DNA of 64,000 nucleotides from assembly GCF_021134715.1 (NCBI RefSeq), contig NC_060022.1:3229001-3293000 (forward strand). The letters are read 5' to 3'. Shown here in pieces: positions 43,458-55,499 of the stretch; position 1 is the first letter of the stretch, and every line of letters starts with the position of its first letter. The DNA comes from Daphnia pulex. Its lineage: Eukaryota; Arthropoda; Branchiopoda; Diplostraca; Daphniidae. The position numbers were made by a program, and so were the translations under genes. The notes under the pieces were generated by a model, which saw only the letters and a program-made list of their open reading frames with translations, was not told where the DNA came from and did no database searches.

Positions 43458-43676
43458 TATATGACAAAATGCTTAGTGAAACTGCAAAGGAAATCTACGT
43501 ATCGTTTTTGCTTGATGATGAAAACAACAAAACACTGAACGACGTTTTAATAAACTGCTACGGGTTTACAAAAAATGAAGCAACAACTAGCCCCCTTATC
43601 GCAATCCAATAGAAATCAGATTTGGTTCATCACTCACTCGTCAGAGGGCACTGAGTGCAGAGCTAGTACAGAGCCA
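43458..43676 (-). promoter_or_regulatory. NKAP 5' leader and promoter interval
   Basis: This is the only unique sequence between the NKAP start codon and the outer edge of the 18.8-kb inverted repeat, so its 5' leader and core promoter should lie here or run into the repeat. I see no TATA box and cannot place a start site. Confidence 0.4.
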
Positions 43677-44458
43677 AAAGTCATAGTCTCAAGACAAGAA
43701 GTCTCAACTCTCAAGTCTCAACTCTAATCAGAGGGATCAGGTTGAAAGGTATTTGGTGTTTCTGTTTCAGTACGATGTAGTTGGTTTTGGTACATAAACA
43801 ATATGTTAAACCTTAACGGATAAAGCTGTAAAGTGACATATGTTCTCTGTGAAATGCTTGCGTATTTTAACTCTTAAATGTGTAACCATTTCCAAAACTA
43901 GTTCAACACCAAGTACCAAATCAGTGTAATATTGGAAGACAGATGCATGTCAATTGCATGTCAATTTTTTGCCAAGCAAAATAATTATATACCTATTTCC
44001 TTGTGTCAGAATCAGATGTACACCAACAAATCCAAAATGGCACTTTATGTTGTGAATTGCCTGAACTCAAGACAGTCATCTCTGTTTGAGGCAAACTTTT
44101 CGTTTTAACAAATTAAAGAAAGAAATGAAGTTGAACTTTTTTTTAAATAATTTCTAGCTACGTATTTCTAATCAGTGATTTATAAGTGTTTACCAGGTTC
44201 CAAGAGCTCCAGTGACCTGGCTTTGATCTTTTATTACAAGGTAAGGCAACCTTTGGTGATTCAAAGTTTGACAGAAAGTGCCCTCATTTCACCTTCTACT
44301 TTTGCCATCCTCTAAAGGAGAAGAACACACTCACTGATTGGTCATACCTAACACTAACAGATACTCAATAGTGGTGAACTGGAAGTAAATAGACTATCCA
44401 AACTCTTTAAATGAAATGCAGAAATTAATTTTTTTTTCTTTTAGTTTTTACAAGCGCC

Positions 44459-44641
44459 ATGGAAACATCTTCGGATCGGGTTCTTAGGGAACAAATTCGT
44501 TACTCTCACATTTGCGTCAAGAGACTTCGAGACTGTCAGCTGCTGACGAATCCGGTCACCCCAACTGGAACAAACAGTCCGTCCTCTTCGGCTGACCACC
44601 CATATTCAAGTCATCCGCGTCAATCTGATGGCTCTCAATAA
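44459..44641 (+). pseudogene. Unidentified conserved 60-aa ORF, left outer arm
   Basis: The ORF starts METSSDRVLREQIRYSHICV and has a Ser/Pro-rich C-terminus (SSADHPYSSHPRQSDGSQ). A splice-acceptor-like TTTTTTTTCTTTTAG lies just upstream. An inverted homologue at 61739-61554 is conserved in protein sequence, including the whole C-terminal third, although the arms have diverged. I do not recognise the family. Downstream text (ILELQQQSNPYKIQLLH) may belong to a further exon. It could be a small protein, a first coding exon or a gene remnant; I cannot tell which. Confidence 0.4.
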
Positions 44642-45129
44642 TAATATTGAAGCAGGAGCGACATCCTGGAGCTGCAACAGCAGTCTAATCCTTACAAGAT
44701 TCAGCTGTTGCATGTAGTCGGTGATGCTGTTGTTATCCTGGAGAATGTTGGTGTTCTGACAAATATCTTTCTGCGTGTTTGTGTAAAAAAAAAGCTATAG
44801 TTACAGCTTTTTAACGTTTCCTTTTTCTAAAGATAGATGTAGATGGCTTTATCATACCCTTTTCGTCTGTCAAATTAGTCGTGTGTCCACCAGTTGGTGC
44901 AGACGCGCGAGTGTCGATTTGTGAGTGACGCATTGTTTTCCGAGGCATTGAACCAGCTGAGCAGGACGTCGAATTGAATTGTTCATGAATGCTCACTCTT
45001 CAATATTTTAATGAAAATTAAAAAGGTAATTCTTGTTTTTATCATTGAAGTTTACTGTGTGTAAAATATTTATGTGTGGATTTATAAGTTAACTTAGACC
45101 GCTTGACTGCTGTCCTGCCGAAATGTCCT

Positions 45130-46620
45130 GCAATGCTACGTGTACCGGCTGCACGTCTCATCCTATTCTGAAATACTTGACAGAAGAGGTAATTGTATTT
45201 TTTCCCCATTTTCCAACTAGCTAAGGCTATAGATTTAGTTATTGATGACCAGATAGTAGATCCCTTTGCTTGGACTTAAATTGAATTTCCAGATCCCTTT
45301 GTAAAATTATACATGTCAGGCTCGCGTTTTGCGACATTGCCCGGCCTGAATGACTGGGCCTGAATTTCGTCCACCCAGTCTGATTACTCATTTTAACATT
45401 TTTCTATTGACAAAGTATTTTAATTTACTGTGTATAGTCCCAAACATTTAAATAGTTTATCATTATGTAATAAAATAACAAATTTTAGGTACTTGAATTG
45501 AGAATTGGCTTCCCTGTGACTCTTTGTATTATCTATCGAAAGGTAGCCAAAAGAATGGGAATTTACTGCGAGCCTGTTTTACCCCCCAAAATTCTCTTGC
45601 ATCGTTTTTATCTCAAGTGGAACACAAACCCAAAGTAAGAGTGCTAAATTCATTTTTCAATAAATTTAATATTATTATTTTGAAGTCTTGCAGGGGACAC
45701 TGACTGTAATCAATTGATTGACCCGGCAAATGGCGGTTCTTTGCATTATTTCCATCCGATTACGTCTCCAGTCGTTCAACTGAAGAATTTTTGCAGCAGA
45801 TGGTGGAATATATGCGTAGAATCTGATTACAAAGTATGAGATCTGGAAGAAGAAAAGGTCGAGACAGAACCCACTTCCATAGAAGAAGAAACGAAGTGAG
45901 CTCTTCTCGGTTGGCCTGTGCCGTTTCCCCTGACCAAACTTCTTTGATTCTTCTCTATGCGCACCTCTGCTCGGATCTTGACGTCCAGCTAGAAGATGCC
46001 GTTCGACTCCTTCAGCAAGTAACCATATTCATTTAAATTTTGTGTGATCAAATAGAAAATTTCCTTTTAGTTGATGCGCAGGTTGAAACGCTGCACGATC
46101 ATCGACTAATGGAAAAATGCATTCAGAAATTAGACCAGAAAAAGTCGCTAGTCACAAAAAAAGTAAAATTTTCATCTTTCCTGCAAATGTACGATTAATT
46201 AATTAAACTTCAGTTTGCTCATCAGAAGGTTATCCACCTTCGATCATCATCCGTTAAATTAAAATACGCGGTGGGACTTGTTATGATATACCAACAAAGC
46301 GCTTGTAAGCCACCGTTACTGTGTGTAATAGACTCCTGGACACACTATAATCCACAGAGAATATTTTGTAACGTCCTTTTCGACGATGGGGAATTCTTCC
46401 TTCGTTGCTGAAGGTAATCGTAATGAATTTCGAATCACCGACTTCCTACTCAACTTATTTGAATTTTTTTTTACAGATAATTTTAAACTCTTCACTGATG
46501 TGTCGTTCGTCAGCAGCCATTCGAATATCGGGCTTTCTTTAGCCGCCGATACTCCAATGCTGAGATGATGACCCTCTTCCCAGAGGATGAAGCCTTTGCT
46601 CTTTCCCTGGTCGGATAAAA
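45130..46620 (+). pseudogene. FBXO21-like gene remnant (transglutaminase-like and YccV-like parts)
   Basis: Several exon-like pieces follow one another on the plus strand. One ends at 45188 (SHPILKYLTEE|gtaatt). The next is 45489-45634 (VLELRIGFPVTLCIIY, VAKRMGIYCEPV), which resembles the Transglut_core2 region of F-box protein 21. Then come LIDPANGG from 45694, a segment around 45900-46018 (LACAVSPDQTSLILLYAHLC), 46078-46160 and 46214-46420. The last resembles the YccV-like hemimethylated-DNA-binding domain (VKLKYAVGLVMIYQQ, then CVIDSW and FCNVLFDDG). Joining 45634 to 45694 breaks the frame, no F-box is present upstream, and the end is ragged, so I call it a broken partial copy. FBXO21 is a substrate adaptor of SCF ubiquitin ligases. 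The right outer arm has only the first piece. Confidence 0.55.
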
Positions 46621-46679
46621 TTATATGTATTATCGTATTATGTAATTGCCTGCCTTTTACGTACATTAGCTGCTAAATA

Positions 46680-47250
46680 GTTTGATCAAATTTTACGAGA
46701 AATCAAAAAATTATTTAGGCTATTCAGGTTGTTTTTCTTAATTCAACCAATGTACAACTGTATGTAAATCAGGTTGTTGTTTCACCTTTTCATTCATCAT
46801 TTTGTTGCTTAGATCCTGTGTTATTATGCAAACAATTTTAACTTTCACTTCACTTAAAAATTCCAGACAGAACTCCCTCTTACCTCTGGGTATCAATCTG
46901 GGTCACCTCTGACCCCAATTAGAAGTAAAGGCCCCCTGTGTAAGTAAGGTAGGTAAGGAAGGAATCCAACATAGAAGACTTTAAAACATGAAGAAAAATC
47001 TAAAAGATTTATTTCGTTACAAGTGATTTTTTTGCTACAAAATAGTACTTATAAACCAATAAAATCAGACAAGGAAGAGCATTCACAAAGACAAATAAAT
47101 GGAAGAACACAACTAATTAAATGAGACACAACACCCGTTATTTTATTAGGTGACATGTTGCTTTCTCAAACGCGATAATAACAGCGTCATTATTTTTGTG
47201 ACGCAGAAAAATGTGTTTATCTAGCAGTTGTCAATGGAATCACCACTATA
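46680..47250. other. Noncoding stretch inside the left arm
   Basis: AT-rich sequence with a GGTAGGTAAGG-type short repeat near 46950 and no ORF of interest. Not found in the right arm. Confidence 0.5.
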
Positions 47251-47255
47251 TCATG

Positions 47256-47440
47256 TAAGATCAGGTTGCCTTAATCTTACTGCATGGGTGAGATTGGAAA
47301 CAGGAGATTTGACATGACGGACAAAATAACAAACAACACATTGAATTGTGGCACCACAGACAGCAACAGCTTCAAGCACACCTTTCACCATCTCCTCATT
47401 AGGCAGCATCTTCATTAACAGCCTGCTGAGCATCAACGGC
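47256..47440 (-). pseudogene. Unidentified exon-like segment
   Basis: Read on the minus strand, an acceptor-like CTCTGTAG precedes an open frame of about 60 codons that looks coding by composition, with ML-SRLLMKMLPNEEMVKGV, EAVAVCGATIQCVVCYFV and RHVKSPVSNLTHAV. It ends near a GCAGTAAGATT that could hold a donor. I do not recognise the family. It is present once, just left of the first repeat unit, so it may mark sequence into which the unit was inserted, or part of a captured gene. Confidence 0.35.
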
Positions 47441-47974
47441 CATTGAAACCTACAGAGAAAGATTCATCACAAGTAAGGCAAAGTGCAGAATAACAGGAAT
47501 AAAGTGAAAAGTTAAAATAAAGTGACACGAAAAGGTAGCAGTATACGATATTTCGTCAAGAATCTGGAATCACTAACAGAAGCCATAGACAAGGCACAGA
47601 TTCAGAAGATGTCAACTGTTAATAAGCTGCCTTCTCGGCTTCTCCTCATTAAACCTTGGGGATTTCGTCTGTTGTGATGTGTGATGCTGCGGTGCTTTTT
47701 GGTGTTTTTGGTGAAGGCGAGATGTAAATTTGGAGAGGAGAATATTACGTGAGTATCAAAGTTATTTACCTTCGTTTGTTAGTTCTTTCTTTCAACTGTC
47801 AACGAGCTAGAGCGGACATTGTTTTCATGTATTTATTTTTTCTGACGCTAGACGGCTTTGCCTTCGATCATTTTCCACTCAGTTTAGTTACGTTTACTTT
47901 GCACATCTCTGGAGAAATTTCTCGCTGCTACTACAAAGAAATTTGGGTGATAGCTGTCAGTTTCTCTTTCAGCA

Positions 47975-48360
47975 ACAAAGCTCACTTGTTAGATTTGTAA
48001 TAATGGTTTTTTTTTCTACTTCCGGTTTTCTCATTTCTGCCAGTAGTTTAGTAAATATTCATCTGACACACAAAAGAACCACATATTCGTGATCCTCGTC
48101 AAATTTGTGGTAAAGTTCATGTTCTTTTTTGTACGTACGCGTACTTCCGGTTTCGAGAATTTTCCTGAACTATAGTTCAGGAAAAATCTCGATTTTGATC
48201 AAATTCTCGATTTCGTTTAAATTACACCTAATCGACCCCAAATTTTACGGAGATCACGAATATTTGGTTTATTTTGTCGGGAGCTCAATGGTTAAGGCGC
48301 TATCGCTTACTTCCGGTATACTTCCGGAATATTTGCACAAAACTAGCAAGTGAGCTTTGT
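47975..48360. mobile_element. MITE-like foldback element 1, in unit A (386 bp)
   Basis: Ends are perfect 14-bp inverted repeats (ACAAAGCTCACTTG and its complement). Imperfect pairing continues inward through ACTTCCGGT and CATATTCGTGATC to a near-perfect core palindrome, CCTGAACTATAGTTCAGG. There is no coding capacity and no obvious target-site duplication. A tRNA-like AGCTCAATGGTTAAGGCGC lies in the right half, but no clear B box follows. Confidence 0.65.
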
Positions 48361-48661
48361 TTTCTGGACAGTTCTAAGGATTGATTGCTAGGTTTTATCA
48401 AACAAATATGGACTTTTCAAGTTTTTTTAGTATCTTAAGACCACTGCAAATACTCAGTTTTGAGACGTATCAAATAGATGGCGTGTTGATTGTGTCAATG
48501 GAATGGCTGGCGGTTTGTTGTCAAAAGTTAAGCTATCCTTTCTTCGAAAATTACCAATGAATTCATTGGTAAATTCGAGTGATTTCGTCTCTAACTTGTC
48601 GGTGATGTGTTCTATTCCGTGTATATGTTGGATAACCTTAATGTTTCCCATCAACTTTCAG

Positions 48662-48935
48662 GAGGAAACGTGAAAGGGTCGTGGCCGTCGTGCAGCCTAC
48701 CGTCAACTATTTGTTCAAAATCATTGTATTCTACTGAATGTGCCATCGAAATGCTACAGGTAATAACCAACACAAGCTTTATCTATTTCATGTATTGCTG
48801 AAACATATATTCTTCTCGTCTTTTATTAGGAGTCATAATTGTATTGGACTTGCTAGATCACCAACCCCAGCATAGACCAATCTCTCATTTCATCTTCTCG
48901 AGAGAAGATTGGATAACTGATCTGTGGTTTCATGT
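48662..48935 (+). pseudogene. Possible ARV1-like exons, unit A
   Basis: Two exon-like segments with good splice sites: 48662-48759 (acceptor CAACTTTCAG, donor ACAG|GTAATA) and 48830-48935 (acceptor TTTTATTAG, donor CATGT|GTAAGT). The second reads VIIVLDLLDHQPQHRPISHF, then REDWITDLWFH. This resembles the region after the zinc ribbon of ARV1 (VIIVLDLLLHKPQAYRHLLF type), a sterol-homeostasis membrane protein of the ER. The first exon reads QPTVNY, close to the preceding ARV1 stretch, but has a stop before its end. More exon-like text follows at about 49170-49427 (MDFIHW). It is a broken copy; the family call is tentative. Confidence 0.38.
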
Positions 48936-49779
48936 GTAAGTTCACTTATCATGTCACTGAACTTTTTTCCATTGCAGTCTAACATGTATTTAAAGTATAG
49001 ATCTCTACATATAGATCTCTACTTACGTCTATGGTCTATCTGATGTTTAAGAGGCGCTTTTGAGTGTTTACTGATAATTGTTTATTCTTTTAGATCATAG
49101 ACGTCAAGCACATTGATGACACAAATTATAAACAAGCTGACTTATTTTTCTTTTTTTATTTACAGGTTCTAAACTCCAGCTTTCTAAATTTTCATGGCAG
49201 ACTTAATGATAAGTCATGTCCTTTCAAGAAAGTCAACAAGTCCCTGTTCACTAACCTGTTGGCTGCTACCCTTGAATCTCCCTTTTTACTTTCTTAAGCG
49301 GGCATCTTTATTTGAGGTATTGCTTTCTGTCACTACAATCTTGTTTGAATATTATTGTCATCCAAATAAATGTTCATTCTGCTTACAGGGTAATCCTTCG
49401 CTACTTGTCATGGACTTCATCCACTGGTGAAAACCGACGAGAGAATGCTGTAATCCAAGACTGATAAATTGTGTAGTTAGATTCAATTACAAGTGCATTT
49501 CTGGGCTCCCTTCTTTTCTGTGGCCCCGTTTCCCTAACTAACCACTAACCAACGCCCGCCGGTGGTCACTCACCCGCTGTGAAACCAGGAGGAGGGGAGG
49601 GCTCTGGTCGAACGGGGACTTGGAAGGCGCATGATCCGATGAAAACTTTTGGAGGGTCATGAGTCTAACCTGGAAGCTTAGTATGACTACATCTCCCCGG
49701 AAAAACTTGCCTCGTACTTCTCTCTTCTTCTCGGTCCAGATACTATCTCTGGGGGCCGTAGACAAAACCTACAATTGCA

Positions 49780-50217
49780 TGTGCGAGTTAAAACAAAGCA
49801 TCCACTACCCAATGAAACAAACAGCCATGGTTTATTTTTTGCGGAAATCTGCAGCAGTCAAGTTCCAAAATTTTCTAATTCAACAAGTCGCGTAGAATTT
49901 TGCATCTAGTCTATTAGTGCAAATCGCGATTCCATGTGTTTGGTAGTTAAGAAAATGGTTGTTTGAAAAACAAACAATTGGATGTTCTGAGTAGCCAAAA
50001 AGCTCACCATTGTTTGTTTTTTAAAACCATCTTCTTATCTTAACTACCAAACACATAGGATCGCTATTTGCACCAGTAGACTAGATGCAAAATTCGACAG
50101 AAGTTGTTGAGTTAGAAAAATTTGTAATTTGACTGACGCAGATTTCCGCAAAACTAAACCATCGCTTTTTGTCTCATTGCCGCAGCGGTGGTGGCGGGTT
50201 GCGTTTTAACTCGTGCA
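49780..50217. mobile_element. MITE-like foldback element 2, in unit A (about 438 bp)
   Basis: Two arms of about 200 bp are inverted around a centre near 50000. Ends pair as GCGAGTTAAAAC with GTTTTAACTCGTGC. Strong pairing includes TGCGGAAATCTGC, AATTTTGCATCTAGTCTA and TGTGTTTGGTAGTTAAGA. No ORF or transposase. Nearly all of it could form one hairpin. Confidence 0.72.
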
Positions 50218-51304
50218 GAAGAAAAATGTCTTGAACCGGACGCTCTGTTTATTGAATTTTTTGTACATTTCAAAAAAAAATAATAAAAACTATTTTAACG
50301 TATTAAATTTTTTATTTGTTTCTGACACAGGGTTTAACATTGGTTTATGTGGTTTAGGGTATACATTTGAGGGTTGGTAGGTGTAATGTTTGTGGGGTCT
50401 GAAGAATTGGAAGGTATAAGTTTGTGGGGTTTGGAGATTAACTGGTAGGGATATGTTTGTAGGGTTATAAATTAACTGTTTTTTATCCAAACTTGAAATA
50501 TCCCCCCCTCCAACATCCTCTACTTTCCTTTCCCAATCCCGAAAACATGTTTATTACTTGTTTGACATAAACATCCCCATATTTCTTTTTTGTTCCTTCT
50601 TAACATATTAACGGTAAACTACATTGACACAATGCCAATTTCATAAAATAATAATGCAACTTCGGTAACACGACACCAGCACCAAGGAACGGCCAATGAA
50701 TTTGATGTAGAAAGATCTATCACCAGCATAGGCTGCAAGCCTGCAACAACGTACCACAGCGGACAGCAACTACGTGAACATACACGATAAACCTGTAGCC
50801 GAAATGAAATGAATTAATCTTCACCATGGCAAAGTGCAGAATAACAGGAATAAAGTGAAAAGTTACAAAAAGTGATACGAAAAGTAGCAGTATAGGCGAG
50901 TATAGGATATTTCGTCAAGAATCTGGAACAAGGCACTGATTCAGAAGAATGTCAACTGTTAAGCTGCCTTCTCCTCATTATACCTTGGTGATTTCGTCTG
51001 TTGTGATGTGTGATGCTGCGGCGCTTTTTGGTGAAGACGAGATGTAAATTTGGAGGGGAGAATATTACGTGAGTATCACAGTTATTTCCCTTCGTTTGTT
51101 AGTTCTTTTCTTTCTTTCAACTGTCAACGAGCTAGAGCGGACATTGTTTTCATGTAAACGTTTATTTTTTCTGACGCTAGACGGCTTAGCCTTTGATAAT
51201 TTTCCACTCAGTTTAGTTACGTTTACTTTGCACATCTCTGGAGAAATTTCTCGCTGCTACTACAAAGAAATTTTGGGTGATAGCTGTCAGTTTCTCTTTC
51301 AGCA

Positions 51305-51692
51305 ACAAAGCTCACTTGTTAGATTTGTAATAATGTGGGTTTTTTTCTACTTCCGGTTTTCTCATTTTTGTTAGTAGTTTAGTAAATATTCATCTGACGC
51401 ACAAAAGAACCACATATTCGTGATCCTCGTCAAATTTGTCGTAAAGTTCATGTTTTTTTTTGTACGTACGCGTACTTCCGGTTTCGAGAATTATCCTGAA
51501 CTTATAGTTCAGGAAAAATCTCGATTTTGATCAAATTCTGGATTTCGTTTTAATTGCACCCAATCGACCCCAAATTTCACGGAGATCACGAATATTTGGT
51601 TTATTTGGTCGGCAGCTCAATGGTTAAGGCGCTATCGCTTACTTCCGGTATACTTCCGGAAAATTTGCATAAAACTAGCAAGTGAGCTTTGT
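51305..51692. mobile_element. MITE-like foldback element 1, in unit B
   Basis: Same element and same 14-bp termini as at 47975. Core palindrome is CCTGAACTTATAGTTCAGG with one extra base. Confidence 0.65.
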
Positions 51693-51990
51693 TTTCTGTA
51701 CAGTTCTAAGGATTGATTGCTAGGTTTTAGCAAACAAATATGGACTTTTCAAGTTTTTTGAGTATCTTAAGACCATCGGCAAATACTGAGTTTTGAGACG
51801 TGTCAAATAGATGGCGTGTTGATTGTGTCAATGGAATGGCGGTTTGCTGTCAAAAGTTAAGCTATCCTTTCTTCGAAAATTACTAATGAATTCATTGGTA
51901 AATTCGAGTGATTTCGTCTCTAACTTGTCGGTGATGTGTTCTATTCCGTGTATATGTTGGATAACCTTAATGTTTCTCATCAACTTTCAG

Positions 51991-52268
51991 GAGGAAACGT
52001 GAAAGGGTCGTGGCCGTCGTGCAGCCTACGGTCAACTATTTTGTTCAAAATAATTGTATTCTACTGAATGTGCCATCGAAATGATACAGGTAATAACCAA
52101 CACAAGCTTTATCCATTTCATGTATTGCTGAAAGTCTGAAACCCCTTCTCGTCTTTTATTAGGAGTCATAATTGTATTGGACTTGCTAGATCACCAAACC
52201 CAGCATAGACCAATCTCTCATTTCATCTTCTCGAGAGAAGATTGGATAACTGATCTGTGGTTTCATGT
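51991..52268 (+). pseudogene. Possible ARV1-like exons, unit B
   Basis: Exon-like segments 51991-52089 and 52163-52268 correspond to those in unit A. The first is one base longer here, which changes its frame relative to unit A. The second is conserved (VIIVLDLLDHQTQHRPISHF). Different indels in A and B argue that at least one is nonfunctional. Confidence 0.38.
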
Positions 52269-53117
52269 GTAAGTTCACTTATCATGTCACTGAACTTTTT
52301 CCATTGCAGTCTAACATATATGTATTTAAAGTATAGATTTCTAATTACGTCTATGGTCTATCTGATGTTTAAGAGACGCTTCTGAGTGTTTACTGATAAT
52401 TGTTTATTCTTTTAGAATATAGACGTAGACATGAAGCACATTGATGACACAAATTATAAACAAGCTGACTTATTTTTCTTTTTTTATTTACAGGTTCTAA
52501 ACTCCAGCTTTCTAAATTTGCATCATGGCAGACTTTATATGAGAGGTCATGTCCTTTCAAAAAGTCTACAAGGTCCCTTGTTTACTAACCTGTTGGCTGC
52601 TACCCTTGAATCTCCCTTTTTACTTTCTTAAGCGGGCCATCTTTATTTGAGGTATTGCTTATTCTGTCGCTACAATCTTGTTTGAATATTATTGTCATCC
52701 AAATAAATGTTCATTCTGCTTACAGGATAATCCTTCGCTACTTTTCACGGACTTCATCCACTGGTGAAAACCGACGAGAGAATGCTGTAATCCAAGACTG
52801 ATAAATTGTGTAGTTAGATTCAATTACAAGTGCATTTCTGGGCTCCCTTCTTTTCTGTGGCCCCGTTTCCCTAACTAACCACTAACCAACGCCCGCCGGT
52901 GGTCACTCACCCGCTGTGAAACCAGGAGGAGGGGAGGGCTCTGGTCGAACGGGGACTTGGAAGGCGCATGATCCGATGAAAACTTTTGGAGGGTCATGAG
53001 TCTAACCCGGAAGCCTAGTATGACTACATCTCCCCAGTAAAACTTGCCTCGTACTTCTCTCTTCTTCTCGGTCCAGATAAATATCTCTGGGGGCCGTAGA
53101 CATATCCTATAACAGCA

Positions 53118-53553
53118 TGTGCGAGTTAAACAAAGCAACCCACTACCCAATGAAACAAAAAGCCATGTTTTATTTTTTGCGAAAATCTGCATCAGTCAAG
53201 TTACAAATTTTTCTAATTCAACAACTCGCGTAGAATTTTGCATCTAGTCCATTAGTGCGAATCGCGATTCCATGTGTTTGGTAATTTAGAAAATGGTTGT
53301 TTAAAAAACAAACAATGGGGTGTTCTGGGTAGCCAAAAAAACTCACCATTGTTTGTTTTTTAAACAACCATCTTCTTAACTACCAAACACATAGGATCGC
53401 TATTTGCACCAGTAGACTAGATGCAAAATTCGACAGAAGTTGTTGAGTTTGAAAAATTTGTAACTTGACTGACGCAGATTTCCGCAAAACAATACCATGG
53501 CTTTTTGTCTCATTGCCGCAGCGGTGGTGGCGGGTTGCGTTTAAACTCGTGCA
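53118..53553. mobile_element. MITE-like foldback element 2, in unit B
   Basis: Same foldback as at 49780-50217 with small differences. The central arms around AACAAACAATGG are more perfectly paired here. Confidence 0.72.
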
Positions 53554-54141
53554 GAAGAAAAATGTCTTGAACCGGACGCTCTGTTTATTGAAATTTTTGT
53601 ACTTTTCAAAAAAAATAATAAAAACTAGTTTGATGTATTAAATTTTTTTATTTATTAAAGACATAGGGTTTGACATTGGTTTATGTGGTTTAGGGTATAC
53701 ATTTGAGGGTTGGTAGGTGTAATGTTTATGGGGTCAGAAGAATTAGAAGGTATAAGTATGTGGGGTTTGGAGATTAATTGGTAGGGATATGTTTGTAGGG
53801 TTATAAATTAACTGTTTTTTAACCAAACTTGAAATATCCCCCCTCCAACATCCTCCTCTTTCCTTTCCCAATCCCGAAAACATGTTTATTATTTATTTGA
53901 CATAAACATCCCCATATTTCTTTTTTGTTCCTTCTTAACATATTAACGGTATACTACATTGACACAATGCCAATTTAGTAAAATAATAATACAACTTCGG
54001 AAACACGACACCAGCACCAAGGAACGGCCAATTGATTTTGATGTAGAAAGATGTTTCACCAGCATAGGCTGCAACAACGTACCACAGCGGACAGCAACTA
54101 CGCGAACATACACGATAAACCTGTAACCGAAATGAAATGAA

Positions 54142-55499
54142 TTAATCTTCACCGTCAATGGAAATGCTGTCTGAAAAGACAAGGCTGTTAGTGTGATGTG
54201 GTATTCACCAGAATAGGCTGCGTACTGTTCGATGACCTCCGGCATGTCTTGGGCTTTCTGTTTGTCCGGCATTCGTTGGAGCAGCTGCTCCACTGTTCGT
54301 TGCGACTGGCTCCCTTCCCACACATATTTTTTCCATGTCTGCTTCGCATTTCTCATCCTCCCACGGCTCAGTTTTCTGTACGGCAAACAACAGAGACAAA
54401 AGAGGAAGTGTCGATTACTAGACTCCTACCAGCACGCAATTGTTGTTTGCCTATCAAAACATTAGGACGTACCCAAGACTCGCTGACGAGAACATTCAGC
54501 AGATACATGGCGTAATTGACGTTCTGCATTCTCAAAGGACACCGCTCAGAGACAATCGTCAGCACGTCAGTTTCTAGGTTGTAATGCTCTTTCACTAGTC
54601 GAAGCAGTTTATCCTTGGCGTGATTGTCCAATTTCAAAGAGCTCAATTTCACCTACATGAAGGAAGAAAAGAGTTACTTATAACAGGAAATGAAATGCTA
54701 TTTGTTTTCTTCTTTTCAGACCTGGAGTGTTACTATTCTGAATCGGGCATCCCTCAATGAGGAGGAAGAATGGAGGTAATCACTAGTTGTGATTGTGATG
54801 GGTAAATGATTTTCAATCTTTTCGTTGGTACCCAACTCTTTCGGCCACTCTGTGCAGAACTCTATAAACAAATAATGTGTAAAGCTTTATGAATATATCT
54901 ATTATACTGAAGGGTTCTCACTTTTCAATGCTTGGCACTGTCTCTCAATAGCGGGTGGTGTCAAGTGAAGAAAGTTGGGGATCTACATCAACTCTGCATT
55001 GACAAATTTACCGGGTGGTGTTGCCCCTGGAACAAGCAGACAATTAGAAAGTTGATTGAAACAATTACTTCAGCTGTTCATGTTTCTTCATTTGACGAAA
55101 CACACAGCAGTACAGGTAGCAAGGGGAACACCCTTTACCAGCTGGCTGCATCAAATCCATGTGTACATTGGGCAGCAACGACGATGCTCAGACTTTGCCA
55201 GACTGTTTATCACTAAAAAAAAACTCAATTAGGCCTACTATCAAGGACACAGAATCTCAAATGACAAAAACAAAAATGACAGAAGCTAAAGATAACTACA
55301 CAATCGTTTCGAATTTGCAAAGGATCCTAGAGCTAGCAAGCTTTTCCAAGGTAGACAACTAAAGTTCTACAACAGGCAAGTAAAGACATAGTCATCAACG
55401 AACTAAGTCTCACAGTTAGAAAGTTGAAGATATTTACCTGATTTGTTCTGAAGTTTTTCTTACAAAACGTACAGCCAGTACAGGAAAAAGAGACGACAT
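54142..55499 (-). pseudogene. mRpS35: mRpS35 remnant, left arm, with exon 1 but no exon 2 start
   Basis: Minus-strand pieces are exon 1 (55499-55438), the 3' part of exon 2 (to 54922, from the arm edge near 55025), then 54861-54722, 54652-54473, 54375-54209 and 54170-54142. Exon 1 encodes a basic, Ser/Arg-rich start (MSSLFPVLAVRFVRK) that looks like a mitochondrial presequence. Later exons give [38 protein letters not shown] and TEPWEDEK, diagnostic of mitochondrial ribosomal protein S35 of the small subunit. Breaks: the 5' half of exon 2 is replaced by unrelated sequence, an in-frame TAG stands before IPNFLHL, and one extra A near 54336 shifts the frame before YVWEGSQSQR. It cannot make a normal protein. 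Confidence 0.75.

Larger units (their letters stand above)
47477..50825 (+). repeat. Repeat unit A (3.35 kb)
   Basis: Same orientation and order of content as unit B next to it, with scattered substitutions and indels (roughly 5% by eye). Starts at GGCAAAGTGCAG, as do B and B'. It contains MITE-like element 1, the ARV1-like exons, MITE-like element 2 and a G/T-rich stretch. It stops within the last exon of the mRpS35 remnant, so it lacks the rest of that gene. Confidence 0.88.
50828..55025 (+). repeat. Repeat unit B, left inner arm (4.2 kb)
   Basis: Tandem neighbour of unit A and nearly perfect inverted partner of B'. It starts at GGCAAAGTGCAG and ends at 55025, where similarity with the right arm stops inside mRpS35 exon 2. 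It carries ARV1-like exons (plus) and mRpS35 exons (minus). Confidence 0.92.

Noticed and set aside
48280-48310. tRNA-like AGCTCAATGGTTAAGGCGC as a SINE promoter
   Set aside because: No matching B box downstream, and the sequence is part of the foldback element's inverted repeat.
49538-49765. 75-codon minus ORF, also longer in units B and B' (105 codons)
   Set aside because: Present in all units but resembles no protein; translation differs at its N-terminus between A and B, as expected for noncoding repeat DNA.
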